A DNA stretch of 53,325 bases from an uncultured Clostridia bacterium (lineage in GTDB: Bacteria; Bacillota; Clostridia; Christensenellales; Borkfalkiaceae). Shown here in pieces: positions 7,541 to 16,845 of this stretch. The stretch spans positions 65,915 to 119,239 of the forward strand of contig CANQNO010000003.1 in assembly GCA_947625245.1 (NCBI GenBank). Reading direction: 5' to 3'. The position numbers and the translations under genes were made by a program. The first letter of the stretch is position 1, and every line of letters starts with the position of its first letter. Below the pieces are notes generated by a model. That model saw only the letters and a program-made list of their open reading frames with translations. It was not told the DNA's origin and ran no database searches.

Positions 7541-10500
7541 GTGTCGTCTAAAAAACAACGGAAAACAGGCAGAGTTTCTTACATATTCACGAAAGAGACG
7601 ATAGGCGTTACGGTTATTTTGTTCAGCGCCATAGTTTTCTTGATTTTGTTGACCCGTTCTGCGGTGTTTGCGGGATTGGGTACGGAAATCTGCAATTTTA
7701 TGTACGGCGCGTTCGGTTACGGCGCCGTGCTGTTGACGCTGTATACAGCATATTTGGGCATAAAACTTGCGTTCGGCAAGAGATTTAATTTCAGCTTAAA
7801 GTACGTGCTGACTATTACGGCGGCTTTGGCTATATTGTTCTTTTTGTTCCATGCGGTTACGACCCGCGATATTTCCCTCGCTTCGTACGGCGGATATCTC
7901 AAAGGCTGTTATACCAGCGCGCGCGGCGGCTGGGGCGGCTATACCACCGGAGGCGCCGTTTGCGGTTTGATTGTTTACCCCGTTGCAAAACTCACTACTT
8001 TTGTGGGCGCGTACGTTATTTTTTCGGCGCTTTTCCTGCTGTGCTGTTTTTCGGTATTCATGCTCGCGCGCAAAAAGAAACATATCGCGCAAGATACGGA
8101 TAAACCGCAGGAGAGCGGTGCGGTGGCGGACGGTAAGCCGCTGCCCGCACATGCGGATTATGTTCCCGAAAGCGCCGACGACAGGCTTTATAAGGTAAAC
8201 GCCAACCAGGAAATAATCGAAAATAATCCGCGCGGTTACGGTCAGGGCGCGCGCGAAGCCGCAAACGCCGATGCGTCGGGAACAGGAGACAAGCCCGAAA
8301 ACAAGAGCCGGAGCAGAAAAATTCTGTTTGAAAACGGCGAATTCGACGCGGAAAGCTACCGCAGGAATATGATTTTCAGCGAGGACAGCTATTTTAATCA
8401 CCCTAAGGACGGCGTTCAGTCGTATTTGAGTAATTATAAAGTAAATAACGCGCAGCAAGGCGAACAGCAGCCCGCAGAGACAGCGCAAAGTTATACGGAA
8501 AGCTACCAAAACGAGGTCATGGAGCGCGACGAGCGCGAAGCGCCGTCCAATTATGTTTACGGCGACAAACCCGTTGAAAATTTAAACGGCTATACCATGC
8601 GCGAACCCGAAAACAGATACGGTGCGCCTGCAGACGAAGAGACCGTGCAACGCGACGAGCCGTTCGGGAAACAGCCTGCGGAGGAGCCGTCGGATATCCG
8701 CGAAAGTGCGGTTGAGCCGGAGGAAGAACCTGAAATATTCAGGCGCGCTCCCGAAAACCGCGATTTGCGGGGAGACAGTGAAGCGTTCGGCAGAAGAACA
8801 GAAGAATTCGGCGCGGGCAGAATTTCCGAACAGGAGAGAGGTTTCAACTTTGACGAAAGCCGCGGCGAAGAGCATAGCGGCGACGAAGAAAAGCCGCGAA
8901 ACATACTTTCCTCGCTGTTCGGCGGCGAAGCTCGCCGCGAAATTCCCGAAACTGAGCGCAGAAGCGAGCGTGATGACTCCAAAATCAATATATTCGACGA
9001 CGACAACGATACGGACGACGATGCTTTCGGCAGCCGCGACCGCATAGTTTCCCCGCGCGAGCAGACGGATCTGGGGAGAGGTTTGAGAGACGGCGGGGAT
9101 GAGCCGCCCCGCGCCATGCGCGACAGAAGCCCGTCGTTCGGCATGCCCGAAAGAAAAATGGGATTTTCAGAACCCAAACCCGAGCCGCCGCAAGAGGAAA
9201 AGCCCAAACACGTATGGAAAAAATACGTGCGCCCGTCGCTCGATCTTTTGGACGATTATCCCGAAAACAACAACGTAAACTCGGGGGAAATAGAGGATAA
9301 TAAGCGTGTAATAGTAGAAACGCTCCAAAAATTCAAAATCGAGAGCGAAGTTGCGAACGTCACTATCGGTCCCGCAATCACCCGTTACGACGTAATTATA
9401 GAGGACAGAACCAATATAAAGCGTTCGCTGAGTTACAGGGATGAAATCGCAATCGCGCTTATGAAAAACAACGTAAACGCGTATCTGAATTATGCAAAGG
9501 GCGCGCTTTCAATAGAAATTCCCAACAACAAGAGGGCGATTGTAGGTCTTAAAACCATGCTTGCCAGCCCGCAATTTATCAACTGCAAACCCAATTCCCT
9601 GACTTTCGGTTTGGGCAAGAGCGTGGACGGAGAAGTCGTTTGCCCCAATATCACCAAAATGCCGCACTTGCTTGTTGCTGGTACCACGGGCAGCGGTAAA
9701 AGTATCTGTTTAAACACTTTGCTTATAAGCCTTTTGTATAAATACGGTCCCGAAGAATTGAGGCTTATTCTCGTCGACCCCAAACAGGCGGAATTTATTC
9801 CCTTTGCGCGTTTGCCCCATCTTATGATCAACGAAATCCTTTACGACGTGGACAAGGTCATAAAGGCGCTGAATTGGGCAATAAAAGAGATGGAGCGGAG
9901 ATACACGTTGTTCAAAGAGATGACCGAGAGCGGCAATGCCACCAAAAATCTCGACGAATACAACGCGCATTTGCCCGAGGGCGAGGAAAAACTCCCCAAA
10001 ATATTGATAGTGTTAGACGAATTCAGCGACCTTATGATGCAGGCAAAGAAGGAAATAGAGTTCAAAATCATAAGACTTGCACAAAAGGCGCGCGCCTGCG
10101 GCATACACTTGATTCTCGCTACGCAGCGTCCTTCGGTCGACTGCATAACCGGATTAATTAAATCGAATTTGCCGTCGAGAATAGGTTTTAAAGTCAATTC
10201 GTTTGAAGACTCGCGTATAATCTTCGATATCGGCGGCGCGGAAAAGCTCCTCGGGATGGGCGATATGTATTTCCGTTCACCCGAAAATACAGAGCTTGAA
10301 AGAATACAGGGTTGCTTTATCGATTCGCACGAGGTGCAAAAAGTAACCGATTTCATAAGGGCGAACAACGAAACCTATTTCGATAAAGAAGCTTCGGAAT
10401 TTATCAACAAAGTAGACGAGCCCGAAGCGCCGCAGGCTGTCGGCGACGCGGGCGACGACGCGGGCGACGGCAAAATGGACGACACCTATTTAAAGGCTTT

Positions 10501-10699
10501 AAAATACTGCGTCGCTTCCAATCAGGCGTCCGTTTCCATGATCCAGCGGCGGTTCCCCGTGGGCTATATAAAAGCTTGCAAGATAATCGACTGGATGGAA
10601 AAAATGAATTACATTACCCAGTCCGAAGGTTCCAAGCCGAGAAAAGTGCTAATGACTATGGACGAATTTACTAATACATACGGTGAGGTCGATGACTGA
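7541..10699 (+). CDS. ftsK: FtsK/SpoIIIE DNA translocase
   Basis: A 1052-residue septal DNA pump that moves chromosome ends out of the closing septum. The GTG start follows CGGAG at about 7529. About four transmembrane helices occupy residues 15-180. A roughly 360-residue, highly charged linker rich in Glu, Arg and Asp follows. The RecA-like motor has Walker A GTTGSGKS at 714-721, Walker B ILIVLDEFSDL, and the ATQRPSVDCITGLIK segment. The end is the winged-helix gamma domain (SMIQRRFPVGYIKACKIIDWME) that reads polar KOPS/SRS sites. The linker is longer than in B. subtilis SpoIIIE. It overlaps rimO by 8 nt. Confidence 0.95.
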   Translation: MSSKKQRKTGRVSYIFTKETIGVTVILFSAIVFLILLTRSAVFAGLGTEICNFMYGAFGYGAVLLTLYTAYLGIKLAFGKRFNFSLKYVLTITAALAILFFLFHAVTTRDISLASYGGYLKGCYTSARGGWGGYTTGGAVCGLIVYPVAKLTTFVGAYVIFSALFLLCCFSVFMLARKKKHIAQDTDKPQESGAVADGKPLPAHADYVPESADDRLYKVNANQEIIENNPRGYGQGAREAANADASGTGDKPENKSRSRKILFENGEFDAESYRRNMIFSEDSYFNHPKDGVQSYLSNYKVNNAQQGEQQPAETAQSYTESYQNEVMERDEREAPSNYVYGDKPVENLNGYTMREPENRYGAPADEETVQRDEPFGKQPAEEPSDIRESAVEPEEEPEIFRRAPENRDLRGDSEAFGRRTEEFGAGRISEQERGFNFDESRGEEHSGDEEKPRNILSSLFGGEARREIPETERRSERDDSKINIFDDDNDTDDDAFGSRDRIVSPREQTDLGRGLRDGGDEPPRAMRDRSPSFGMPERKMGFSEPKPEPPQEEKPKHVWKKYVRPSLDLLDDYPENNNVNSGEIEDNKRVIVETLQKFKIESEVANVTIGPAITRYDVIIEDRTNIKRSLSYRDEIAIALMKNNVNAYLNYAKGALSIEIPNNKRAIVGLKTMLASPQFINCKPNSLTFGLGKSVDGEVVCPNITKMPHLLVAGTTGSGKSICLNTLLISLLYKYGPEELRLILVDPKQAEFIPFARLPHLMINEILYDVDKVIKALNWAIKEMERRYTLFKEMTESGNATKNLDEYNAHLPEGEEKLPKILIVLDEFSDLMMQAKKEIEFKIIRLAQKARACGIHLILATQRPSVDCITGLIKSNLPSRIGFKVNSFEDSRIIFDIGGAEKLLGMGDMYFRSPENTELERIQGCFIDSHEVQKVTDFIRANNETYFDKEASEFINKVDEPEAPQAVGDAGDDAGDGKMDDTYLKALKYCVASNQASVSMIQRRFPVGYIKACKIIDWMEKMNYITQSEGSKPRKVLMTMDEFTNTYGEVDD

Positions 10700-12023
10700 T
10701 TTTACGGGCAAAAAGTTTGGGATGATTTCTCTCGGCTGCGACAAAAACCGTGTTGACAGCGAAAAGCTTTTGGCGGAAATCGCAAAAAGAGGCGGAGTTA
10801 TAACCGACGACGTTTCAAATGCGCAGGTTCTGGTGATAAACACTTGTGCGTTTTTAAACGCTTCCCGCAAAGAAGCTATCGAAACAATAATCGAAAATGC
10901 GGCGTATAAAGAAGGAAATCTCGAAAAACTTGTGGTTACGGGTTGTCTTCCTCAAAAGTTTTCTTCGGAAATTTTTGAAAATTTAACCGAAGCCGACGTA
11001 ATATTGGGTACAAACGACTACGGGAATTTCTTCGACGCGCTTGAAAAGTCGTACGGCGGAGAAAGGGTTGATTATGTGGGTAAAGGCGGAGAACTTCCCA
11101 CGGACAGGCTCGTCACAACCCCGCTTCACTATGCGTATCTTAAAATCGCGGACGGCTGCGACAACCGTTGCACATACTGTCTTATACCCAAAATCCGCGG
11201 CAGATACCAAAGCGTTTCAGAGGAGCGGCTCATAGGCGAAGCCGAAAAACTCGGCGATATAGCCGAACTTATTTTAGTGGCGCAGGACGTCACGCGCTAC
11301 GGCACCGATTTATACGGCAAAAGCGCGCTGTGCGGACTGTTGAAAAAACTTACGGCTCTCCCGAATATAGGTTCAATACGGTTGCTGTATTGCTATCCCG
11401 AAGCGATCGACGGGGAACTTATAGCCGAAATCCGCGACAACCAAAAAATAATCAAATATCTCGATATTCCGCTCCAACACAGCGAGGACGGGATATTAAA
11501 GCTTATGAACAGAAAAGGTACGCGGGATAGTTATTTAAAACTTATCGGTGCTTTGCGAAAAACTATTCCCGGCATAGCCTTGCGCTCCACGTTTATTGCG
11601 GGATTCCCCGGCGAAAGCGGGCGCGACTTTGAAGGGCTTTGTGATTTTTTGAAGGAAGCTAAGCTCGATAATTGCGGGTTTTTCGCGTACTCGCGCGAGC
11701 CCGGTACTGCGGCTTACAATTTAAAAGGTCAAATAAGTTATTCAGTAAAAAAATCCCGCGTAAAGCAGCTATATGCGGTCCAGCGGGAAATTTCGCGCGA
11801 AAATCTGCAAAGATATACGGGCAAGAAAATAAAAGTTTTGTGCGACGGCATAGATTACGACAAAAATTGTTTTTACGGCAGGGCGTATTTTCAGGCGCCC
11901 GACATAGACGGGAAAGTATATTTTAACGCGCCTTGTGCCGTTCAGGGAAAATATTACGATATAAAAATCGAAAGGTGCGACAGTTACGATCTGTACGGGA
12001 GCACGGAGGATTACGACCAATGA
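10692..12023 (+). CDS. rimO: Ribosomal protein S12 methylthiotransferase
   Basis: A radical-SAM methylthiotransferase that modifies an Asp of ribosomal protein S12. The N-terminal UPF0004 domain has MISLGCDKNRVDSE. The radical-SAM cluster motif is DGCDNRCTYCLIP, where Cys-x3-Cys-x2-Cys holds 4Fe-4S. A C-terminal TRAM domain follows. SLGCDKNRVDSE and the ending YDLYGS separate it from MiaB, a paralogue found at 32.2 kb. The ATG at 10692 is chosen over an in-frame GTG at 10683, which lies inside the GGTGAGG ribosome site. It overlaps the ftsK end by 8 nt. Confidence 0.93.
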   Translation: MTDFTGKKFGMISLGCDKNRVDSEKLLAEIAKRGGVITDDVSNAQVLVINTCAFLNASRKEAIETIIENAAYKEGNLEKLVVTGCLPQKFSSEIFENLTEADVILGTNDYGNFFDALEKSYGGERVDYVGKGGELPTDRLVTTPLHYAYLKIADGCDNRCTYCLIPKIRGRYQSVSEERLIGEAEKLGDIAELILVAQDVTRYGTDLYGKSALCGLLKKLTALPNIGSIRLLYCYPEAIDGELIAEIRDNQKIIKYLDIPLQHSEDGILKLMNRKGTRDSYLKLIGALRKTIPGIALRSTFIAGFPGESGRDFEGLCDFLKEAKLDNCGFFAYSREPGTAAYNLKGQISYSVKKSRVKQLYAVQREISRENLQRYTGKKIKVLCDGIDYDKNCFYGRAYFQAPDIDGKVYFNAPCAVQGKYYDIKIERCDSYDLYGSTEDYDQ

Positions 12024-12670
12024 TCGAAACCGATAAAAACAGCCGTCTCTACAAATTCGTATCGGGAAACGGCGGCATGAATCTTCCAAACAAGCTGACT
12101 ATAAGCCGCGTTGTGATGATTCCAGTATTTATAGCCCTTTTTTACGTGAATTTCAAAGGGCATTATTTTGCCGCGCTCGCCGTCTTTTTGATAGCGAGCT
12201 TAACCGATTTGCTCGACGGAAAAATCGCCCGCAAGTATAATCTGGTCACAAATCTCGGAAAATTTCTCGACCCGATAGCGGATAAGATTTTGGTGCTTTC
12301 CGCGCTGGTAGTCATGTTGACCGTTCCGGATATTTTTACCGCCTGGACGGGGCGTTGGGCGATTACCGCGGCAGGTTGCGGCGTAGCCGTAATACTTGCG
12401 AGAGAAATTATAGTAAGCGGTTTCAGAATGGTTGCCGCAGGCAGCGGTACGGTGATAGCAGCCGATATTTTCGGTAAATACAAGACGGTTGCACAGGATT
12501 TGGCGGTTATAATTTTACTTACCGCCGCAGGCATTTCTGAATTTTTAAACAACGTCGCCTGCAAAGCGATAAATTACGCGGGGTTAGTATTATTTGCCTA
12601 TTCGGTAATCCTGACGGTTTTGTCGGGCGTCAACTATCTTGTCAAAAACAGAGAAGTCCTTAAAAAATGA
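12020..12670 (+). CDS. pgsA: CDP-diacylglycerol--glycerol-3-phosphate 3-phosphatidyltransferase
   Basis: An integral membrane enzyme that makes phosphatidylglycerol phosphate. The CDP-alcohol phosphotransferase motif DGKIARKYNLVTNLGKFLD with the downstream PIADK supplies the metal-binding aspartates. About five hydrophobic helices follow. The ATG at 12020 overlaps the rimO stop as ATGA and has GGAGG at 12005-12009. An internal ATG at 12077 (MNLPNKLTISR) matches the usual family N-terminus, so the first 19 residues may be an extension or untranslated. It is translationally coupled to rimO and to cinA. Confidence 0.9.
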   Translation: MIETDKNSRLYKFVSGNGGMNLPNKLTISRVVMIPVFIALFYVNFKGHYFAALAVFLIASLTDLLDGKIARKYNLVTNLGKFLDPIADKILVLSALVVMLTVPDIFTAWTGRWAITAAGCGVAVILAREIIVSGFRMVAAGSGTVIAADIFGKYKTVAQDLAVIILLTAAGISEFLNNVACKAINYAGLVLFAYSVILTVLSGVNYLVKNREVLKK

Positions 12671-13746
12671 ATTTGAAAAACAGTCTTATAATTTTTCGGA
12701 ACAAAAAGAATAACGACTTTGAAGATTACGTAAAACTCATAAAGTATTTTGCATCCGAAAACATATATTTTTGCAACCTTTCTTATTGCGCTTTCGACGA
12801 TTCCGAAGAGATCGTCAAAATTCTCGGCGCTTGCAAAGATAATTATGACAATGTAATGACGGTTTGCCCCGCGGCTATGGAAAATACCGTTAAGGACTTT
12901 GTGGAGAAACTTTTCGGGGCGAAATTTGACGGCGCGGGGGTACTGCACGGCGAAAGGACGTCGGTGTTCGTTTTACGTGCGGACGGCACGGGCGCGTTTG
13001 CGGCGGCGAAAGCGGCAGTTGAAATTTACAACGCGCGTTATTCGTCGGGCGCGGGCAGGGCGTATCTTAAAACGGCCGGCGCGACGGTTCGCGAAATAAA
13101 TGCGGCGTTGTCCGAAGCCAAATCGTTGTGCGAAGAGTGCGAATTTAACGTTACCGACAGCTTTTCGGACGGCACGGTGGAAATTGTCTATCCCAAAAAT
13201 CTGCCCAAAGACGTTTTCGACGGGGTTTACCGTTCGCTCTTAAAAAATCTAAACGATTATGTTTACGCAATGGAAAACATATCGCTTGCGGAAAGGCTTT
13301 TTCAGCTTTTGAAACTCCGCCGCATGAAAATTTCTGTTGCGGAATCCTTTACGGGCGGAGGCATAGCCAAACGGCTTGTGGAAGTTCCGGGCATCAGCGA
13401 GGTCTATTGCGAGGGCTTGAACACCTATTCGAACCAATCGAAGATGAGACGGCTCGGCGTAAATGAGCTTACCTTAAAACAATACGGCGCCGTTTCCGAA
13501 CAAACCGCTTTCGAAATGGCGGAAGGGCTTTTAAAAACGGGTGAATGCGACCTTGCGGTTTCCACTACGGGCATTGCGGGTCCCAAATCCGATTCTACGT
13601 CAAAACCCGTCGGGCTGATTTATATAGGCGTAGGCACTGCGGAAAGTATTTCCGTATATAAGTACGAACTTAAAGGCAGCAGGGAGCAGATCACCGAAAC
13701 TGCAATAAATCTTGCGCTTTTTTTGGCATTTAAAAAGATAAAATAG
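12667..13746 (+). CDS. cinA: CinA-family protein with a divergent N-terminus
   Basis: The C-terminal 160 residues are a clear CinA / nicotinamide-nucleotide amidase domain: SVAESFTGGGIAKRL, VYCEGLNTYSNQSK and STTGIAGPKSD. This domain deamidates NMN in pyridine-nucleotide recycling. The middle part resembles the linking domain of full-length CinA. The first 150 residues lack the usual MoaB-like motifs (GTELLxG and GGLGPT), so the ADP-ribose pyrophosphatase part appears lost or beyond recognition. The start overlaps pgsA by ATGA. recA follows after 9 nt, the classic cinA-recA arrangement in Bacillota. Confidence 0.85.
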   Translation: MNLKNSLIIFRNKKNNDFEDYVKLIKYFASENIYFCNLSYCAFDDSEEIVKILGACKDNYDNVMTVCPAAMENTVKDFVEKLFGAKFDGAGVLHGERTSVFVLRADGTGAFAAAKAAVEIYNARYSSGAGRAYLKTAGATVREINAALSEAKSLCEECEFNVTDSFSDGTVEIVYPKNLPKDVFDGVYRSLLKNLNDYVYAMENISLAERLFQLLKLRRMKISVAESFTGGGIAKRLVEVPGISEVYCEGLNTYSNQSKMRRLGVNELTLKQYGAVSEQTAFEMAEGLLKTGECDLAVSTTGIAGPKSDSTSKPVGLIYIGVGTAESISVYKYELKGSREQITETAINLALFLAFKKIK

Positions 13747-13755
13747 GAGAAAACC

Positions 13756-14763
13756 ATGAACGAAGAAAAACTTAAAGCTCTTAACTCCACAATCGCTCTG
13801 ATCGAAAAGCAGTACGGCAAGGGTTCGATTATGAAGCTCGGCGACACCAACGTCAACACCGAAATCGAAGTTATCCCTACGGGCTGTCTTTCGCTGGATC
13901 TTGCGTTGGGCGTGGGAGGAGTGCCCCGCGGCAGGATAATCGAAATTTTCGGACCCGAATCTTCGGGCAAAACCACCGTGGCGCTTCATATCATTGCCGA
14001 AACACAGAAGTCGGGCGGCGTTGCGGCTTTTATCGACGCCGAACACGCGCTCGACGCGCAGTATGCACACGCGCTCGGCGTTGACACAAACGAGCTTTAT
14101 CTTTCCCAACCCGATACGGGCGAGCAGGCGTTGGATATTTGCGAATCGCTTGTAAGATCGAGCGCCGTAGACGTAATAGTAGTGGACTCGGTAGCCGCGC
14201 TCACGCCGAAAGCCGAAATCGAGGGCGATATGGGCGACACGCACGTGGGGCTTCTTGCAAGGCTTATGTCTCAGGCATTGAGAAAGCTTACCGCAATTAC
14301 CAACCGTTCCAAAACCTGTGTAATATTCATAAACCAGCTCCGCGAAAAAGTTGGCATAATGTTCGGTAATCCCGAAACGACCCCGGGCGGCAAGGCGTTG
14401 AAATACTTTGCCTCTATTCGTCTCGACATAAGAAAGACCGACGCCTTGAAGAACGACGGCGAAATAATCGGCAACGGCGCAAAGTGTAAAGTAGTTAAAA
14501 ACAAAGTTGCGCCCCCTTTCAAAGTTGCCGAATTCGATATAATTTACGGTGAGGGAATTTCGCAGGAAGGGTGCCTTATTGACCTCGGCGTTCAGTACAA
14601 CGTGCTTTCAAAGAGCGGTTCCTGGTTTATCTACAACGACAATAAATTGGCACAAGGCAGAGAAAAGATGCGCGATTATCTTAAAGCCAACCCCGAATTC
14701 AAAGCCGAACTCGATTCAAAGATAAGGGAAGCGCACAAAGCTTCTCTCCAGAAGAAGGACTAA
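13756..14763 (+). CDS. recA: RecA recombinase
   Basis: A DNA strand-exchange ATPase and co-protease for LexA. The 335 residues include Walker A GPESSGKT at 66-73, the [22 protein letters not shown] segment and the L2 loop with [22 protein letters not shown]. The protein ends shortly after the core, without a long acidic tail. AGGAGA lies just before the ATG. It is cotranscribed from upstream and abuts nadE with no gap. I saw no LexA-type operator immediately upstream, in keeping with its place inside an operon. Confidence 0.98.
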   Translation: MNEEKLKALNSTIALIEKQYGKGSIMKLGDTNVNTEIEVIPTGCLSLDLALGVGGVPRGRIIEIFGPESSGKTTVALHIIAETQKSGGVAAFIDAEHALDAQYAHALGVDTNELYLSQPDTGEQALDICESLVRSSAVDVIVVDSVAALTPKAEIEGDMGDTHVGLLARLMSQALRKLTAITNRSKTCVIFINQLREKVGIMFGNPETTPGGKALKYFASIRLDIRKTDALKNDGEIIGNGAKCKVVKNKVAPPFKVAEFDIIYGEGISQEGCLIDLGVQYNVLSKSGSWFIYNDNKLAQGREKMRDYLKANPEFKAELDSKIREAHKASLQKKD

Positions 14764-16677
14764 ATGCAATACGGGTTTGTAAAAGTATGCGCGGCGACTG
14801 TGCCCATTAAAGTTGCCGACGTAAAATTCAATACTCGGAATATAATTTCCGCCATTGCCGAAAGCCATGCTTCGGGTAGCCGTTTGACCGTTTTCTCCGA
14901 ATTGTGCATATGCGGCTACACCTGCGGCGATCTCTTTAACCAATCCGCGCTTATCGATGCGGTAAATTCAGCGTTAGGGGAAATTTGCGCCGCAACTAAT
15001 GGCATAAAGACCCTTGTGTTTGTAGGTGCGCCCGTGGTTTGCGGCGGGCGGCTATATAACTGTGCGGTTGCATTTTGCGACGGTAAAATTTTGGGCGTAG
15101 TGCCTAAAACGCATATTCCGAATTATTGCGAATTCTATGAAAAACGGCATTTTACTGCTTCACCCGCGGAAAATACCGTAATTACGGTCGCCGGGCAATC
15201 TGTGCCTTTCGGCGCAAAAATAATATTCAAAGCCTTCAACATGCCGCAGTTTACCGTTGCGGCGGAAATCTGCGAGGACTTATGGGCGCCCGTTTCGCCA
15301 TCGCTTTATCACGCGGGCGCGGGCGCGCACATAATAGTAAATCTATCTTGCAGCGACGAAACTGTCGGAAAAGCCGGATACAGGCGCGACCTTGTAAAAA
15401 TGCAGTCGGGGAAGCTTGTCTGCACATACGTCTATTCCGACGCAGGCGACGGCGAAAGCACCACCGATATGGTTTATGCGGGGCATAACATCATTGCCGA
15501 AAACGGTTCGGCGCTCTGTGAAACCAAGTTGTTTGAAAACGGGTTGCTGTATGCCGATACCGATCTGGAACTTCTCGAAAACGAACGCCGCCGCATGGCG
15601 GGAAGTTTTTACGGTTCCGTCGCGGAAGGATATACGGAAGTAAATTTCCGGACCTTCGACCGCGATACCGAAATCAGTCGAGTTTTCCCCAAACTGCCTT
15701 TCGTACCCGACGAAGGGAGCGAACTTTGCGGCAGGGCGGAGACTATATTGTCCATACAGTCAAAAGGGCTGGAAAAGCGTCTTGCCCATACCAACGCAAA
15801 AACCGCCGTTATAGGCGTTTCGGGCGGGTTGGATTCCGCTCTTGCGCTTTTGGTTACCGCCCGTGCGTTTAAATCGTTACAAAAAGACCCCGCGGACATC
15901 AAGGCGATAACGATGCCGGGTTTCGGCACGACCGATAAGACAAAAAATAACTCGCTTTTGCTTATAAAAGAAATAGGGGCGTCCGCAATGACTGTTCCTA
16001 TAGCCCAAAGCGTTTTGCGGCATTTTGAGGATATAGGGCACGACCCCGCGGTATACGACGTGACATATGAAAACGCACAGGCGCGTACGCGTACGCTCAT
16101 ATTGATGGATATTGCCAACAAGACGGGCGGGCTTGTGATAGGCACGGGCGATTTAAGCGAACTTGCCCTCGGCTGGGCTACTTATAACGGCGACCATATG
16201 TCCATGTATGCCGTAAATTCATCCGTGCCCAAAACTCTTGTAAAGCACCTTGTAAAATACGAGGCGGAGAGGCTGGGCGGAAACGCGGAAAAAGTTTTAA
16301 AGGATATTTTGAATACCGAAATAAGTCCCGAACTATTGCCGCCCGACAAAGAGGGGAAGATATCGCAAAAGACCGAAGATCTTGTAGGACCTTATGTCTT
16401 GCACGACTTTTTCCTGTATTACGCCGTGCGGCGAGGCTTTTCGCCCGATAAAATTTATTTTATGGCAAAGCGCGCTTTTAAGGGCGAATTTACGGAAGAA
16501 ATAATTTTGAAATGGCTTAAAAACTTTTACAAAAGATTTTTTGCCCAACAATTCAAGCGTTCCTGCATACCCGACGGGGTAAAAGTGGGTTCCGTGACCC
16601 TGTCTCCGCGCGGCGATTGGAGAATGCCTTCCGACGCGGTTGCCGCCGTGTGGCTCGAAAAGCTTGAAAATTTATAA
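14764..16677 (+). CDS. nadE: Glutamine-dependent NAD+ synthetase
   Basis: It makes NAD+ from deamido-NAD+, with ammonia taken from glutamine. The N-terminal nitrilase-type glutaminase has the triad Glu46 (FSELCICGY), Lys115 (VPKTHIPNY) and Cys170 (AAEICEDLWAP). The C-terminal synthetase has the PP-loop SGGLDSALALL and GTGDLSELALGW. The 637 residues fit the long two-domain form. The ATG follows the recA stop directly. Together with the CinA amidase, this operon holds two pyridine-nucleotide enzymes around recA, though the link may be positional only. A terminator closes the run. Confidence 0.95.
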   Translation: MQYGFVKVCAATVPIKVADVKFNTRNIISAIAESHASGSRLTVFSELCICGYTCGDLFNQSALIDAVNSALGEICAATNGIKTLVFVGAPVVCGGRLYNCAVAFCDGKILGVVPKTHIPNYCEFYEKRHFTASPAENTVITVAGQSVPFGAKIIFKAFNMPQFTVAAEICEDLWAPVSPSLYHAGAGAHIIVNLSCSDETVGKAGYRRDLVKMQSGKLVCTYVYSDAGDGESTTDMVYAGHNIIAENGSALCETKLFENGLLYADTDLELLENERRRMAGSFYGSVAEGYTEVNFRTFDRDTEISRVFPKLPFVPDEGSELCGRAETILSIQSKGLEKRLAHTNAKTAVIGVSGGLDSALALLVTARAFKSLQKDPADIKAITMPGFGTTDKTKNNSLLLIKEIGASAMTVPIAQSVLRHFEDIGHDPAVYDVTYENAQARTRTLILMDIANKTGGLVIGTGDLSELALGWATYNGDHMSMYAVNSSVPKTLVKHLVKYEAERLGGNAEKVLKDILNTEISPELLPPDKEGKISQKTEDLVGPYVLHDFFLYYAVRRGFSPDKIYFMAKRAFKGEFTEEIILKWLKNFYKRFFAQQFKRSCIPDGVKVGSVTLSPRGDWRMPSDAVAAVWLEKLENL

Positions 16678-16685
16678 TACCGTTT

Positions 16686-16715
16686 AAAAAAAAGGCGTTT
16701 TTGACGCCTTTTTTT
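16686..16715 (+). terminator. Terminator after nadE
   Basis: An eight-A run, stem GGCGT/ACGCC with a short T-rich loop, then seven T. The A and T runs extend the stem. Confidence 0.85.
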
Positions 16716-16745
16716 CATATCTTCAAAACTTATTATTTTATTAAT

Positions 16746-16774
16746 TTGACATTTACGGCGCACAGTAGTAAAAT
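16746..16774 (+). promoter_or_regulatory. SigA-type promoter for rny
   Basis: A perfect TTGACA (16746-16751), a 17-nt spacer and TAAAAT (16769-16774). The predicted 5' UTR is about 65 nt. Confidence 0.85.
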
Positions 16775-16795
16775 ATATACAGGATATAAACAATT

Positions 16796-16807
16796 CCCCG
16801 AAAGGGG
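16796..16807 (+). promoter_or_regulatory. Small GNRA hairpin in the rny 5' UTR
   Basis: CCCC-GAAA-GGGG forms a compact GAAA-tetraloop hairpin about 15 nt after the predicted transcription start. It could protect the 5' end of the RNase Y message from decay. That role is inference. Confidence 0.45.
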
Positions 16808-16845
16808 TATCGTATATATTTAATCATATTTTTCAGGAGGCTTAA

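Noticed and set aside
7796-9207. Several 97-237-residue ORFs in other frames over the ftsK linker
   Set aside because: The repetitive GC-rich Glu/Arg codons of the linker keep other frames open. None has a ribosome site or recognisable motif.
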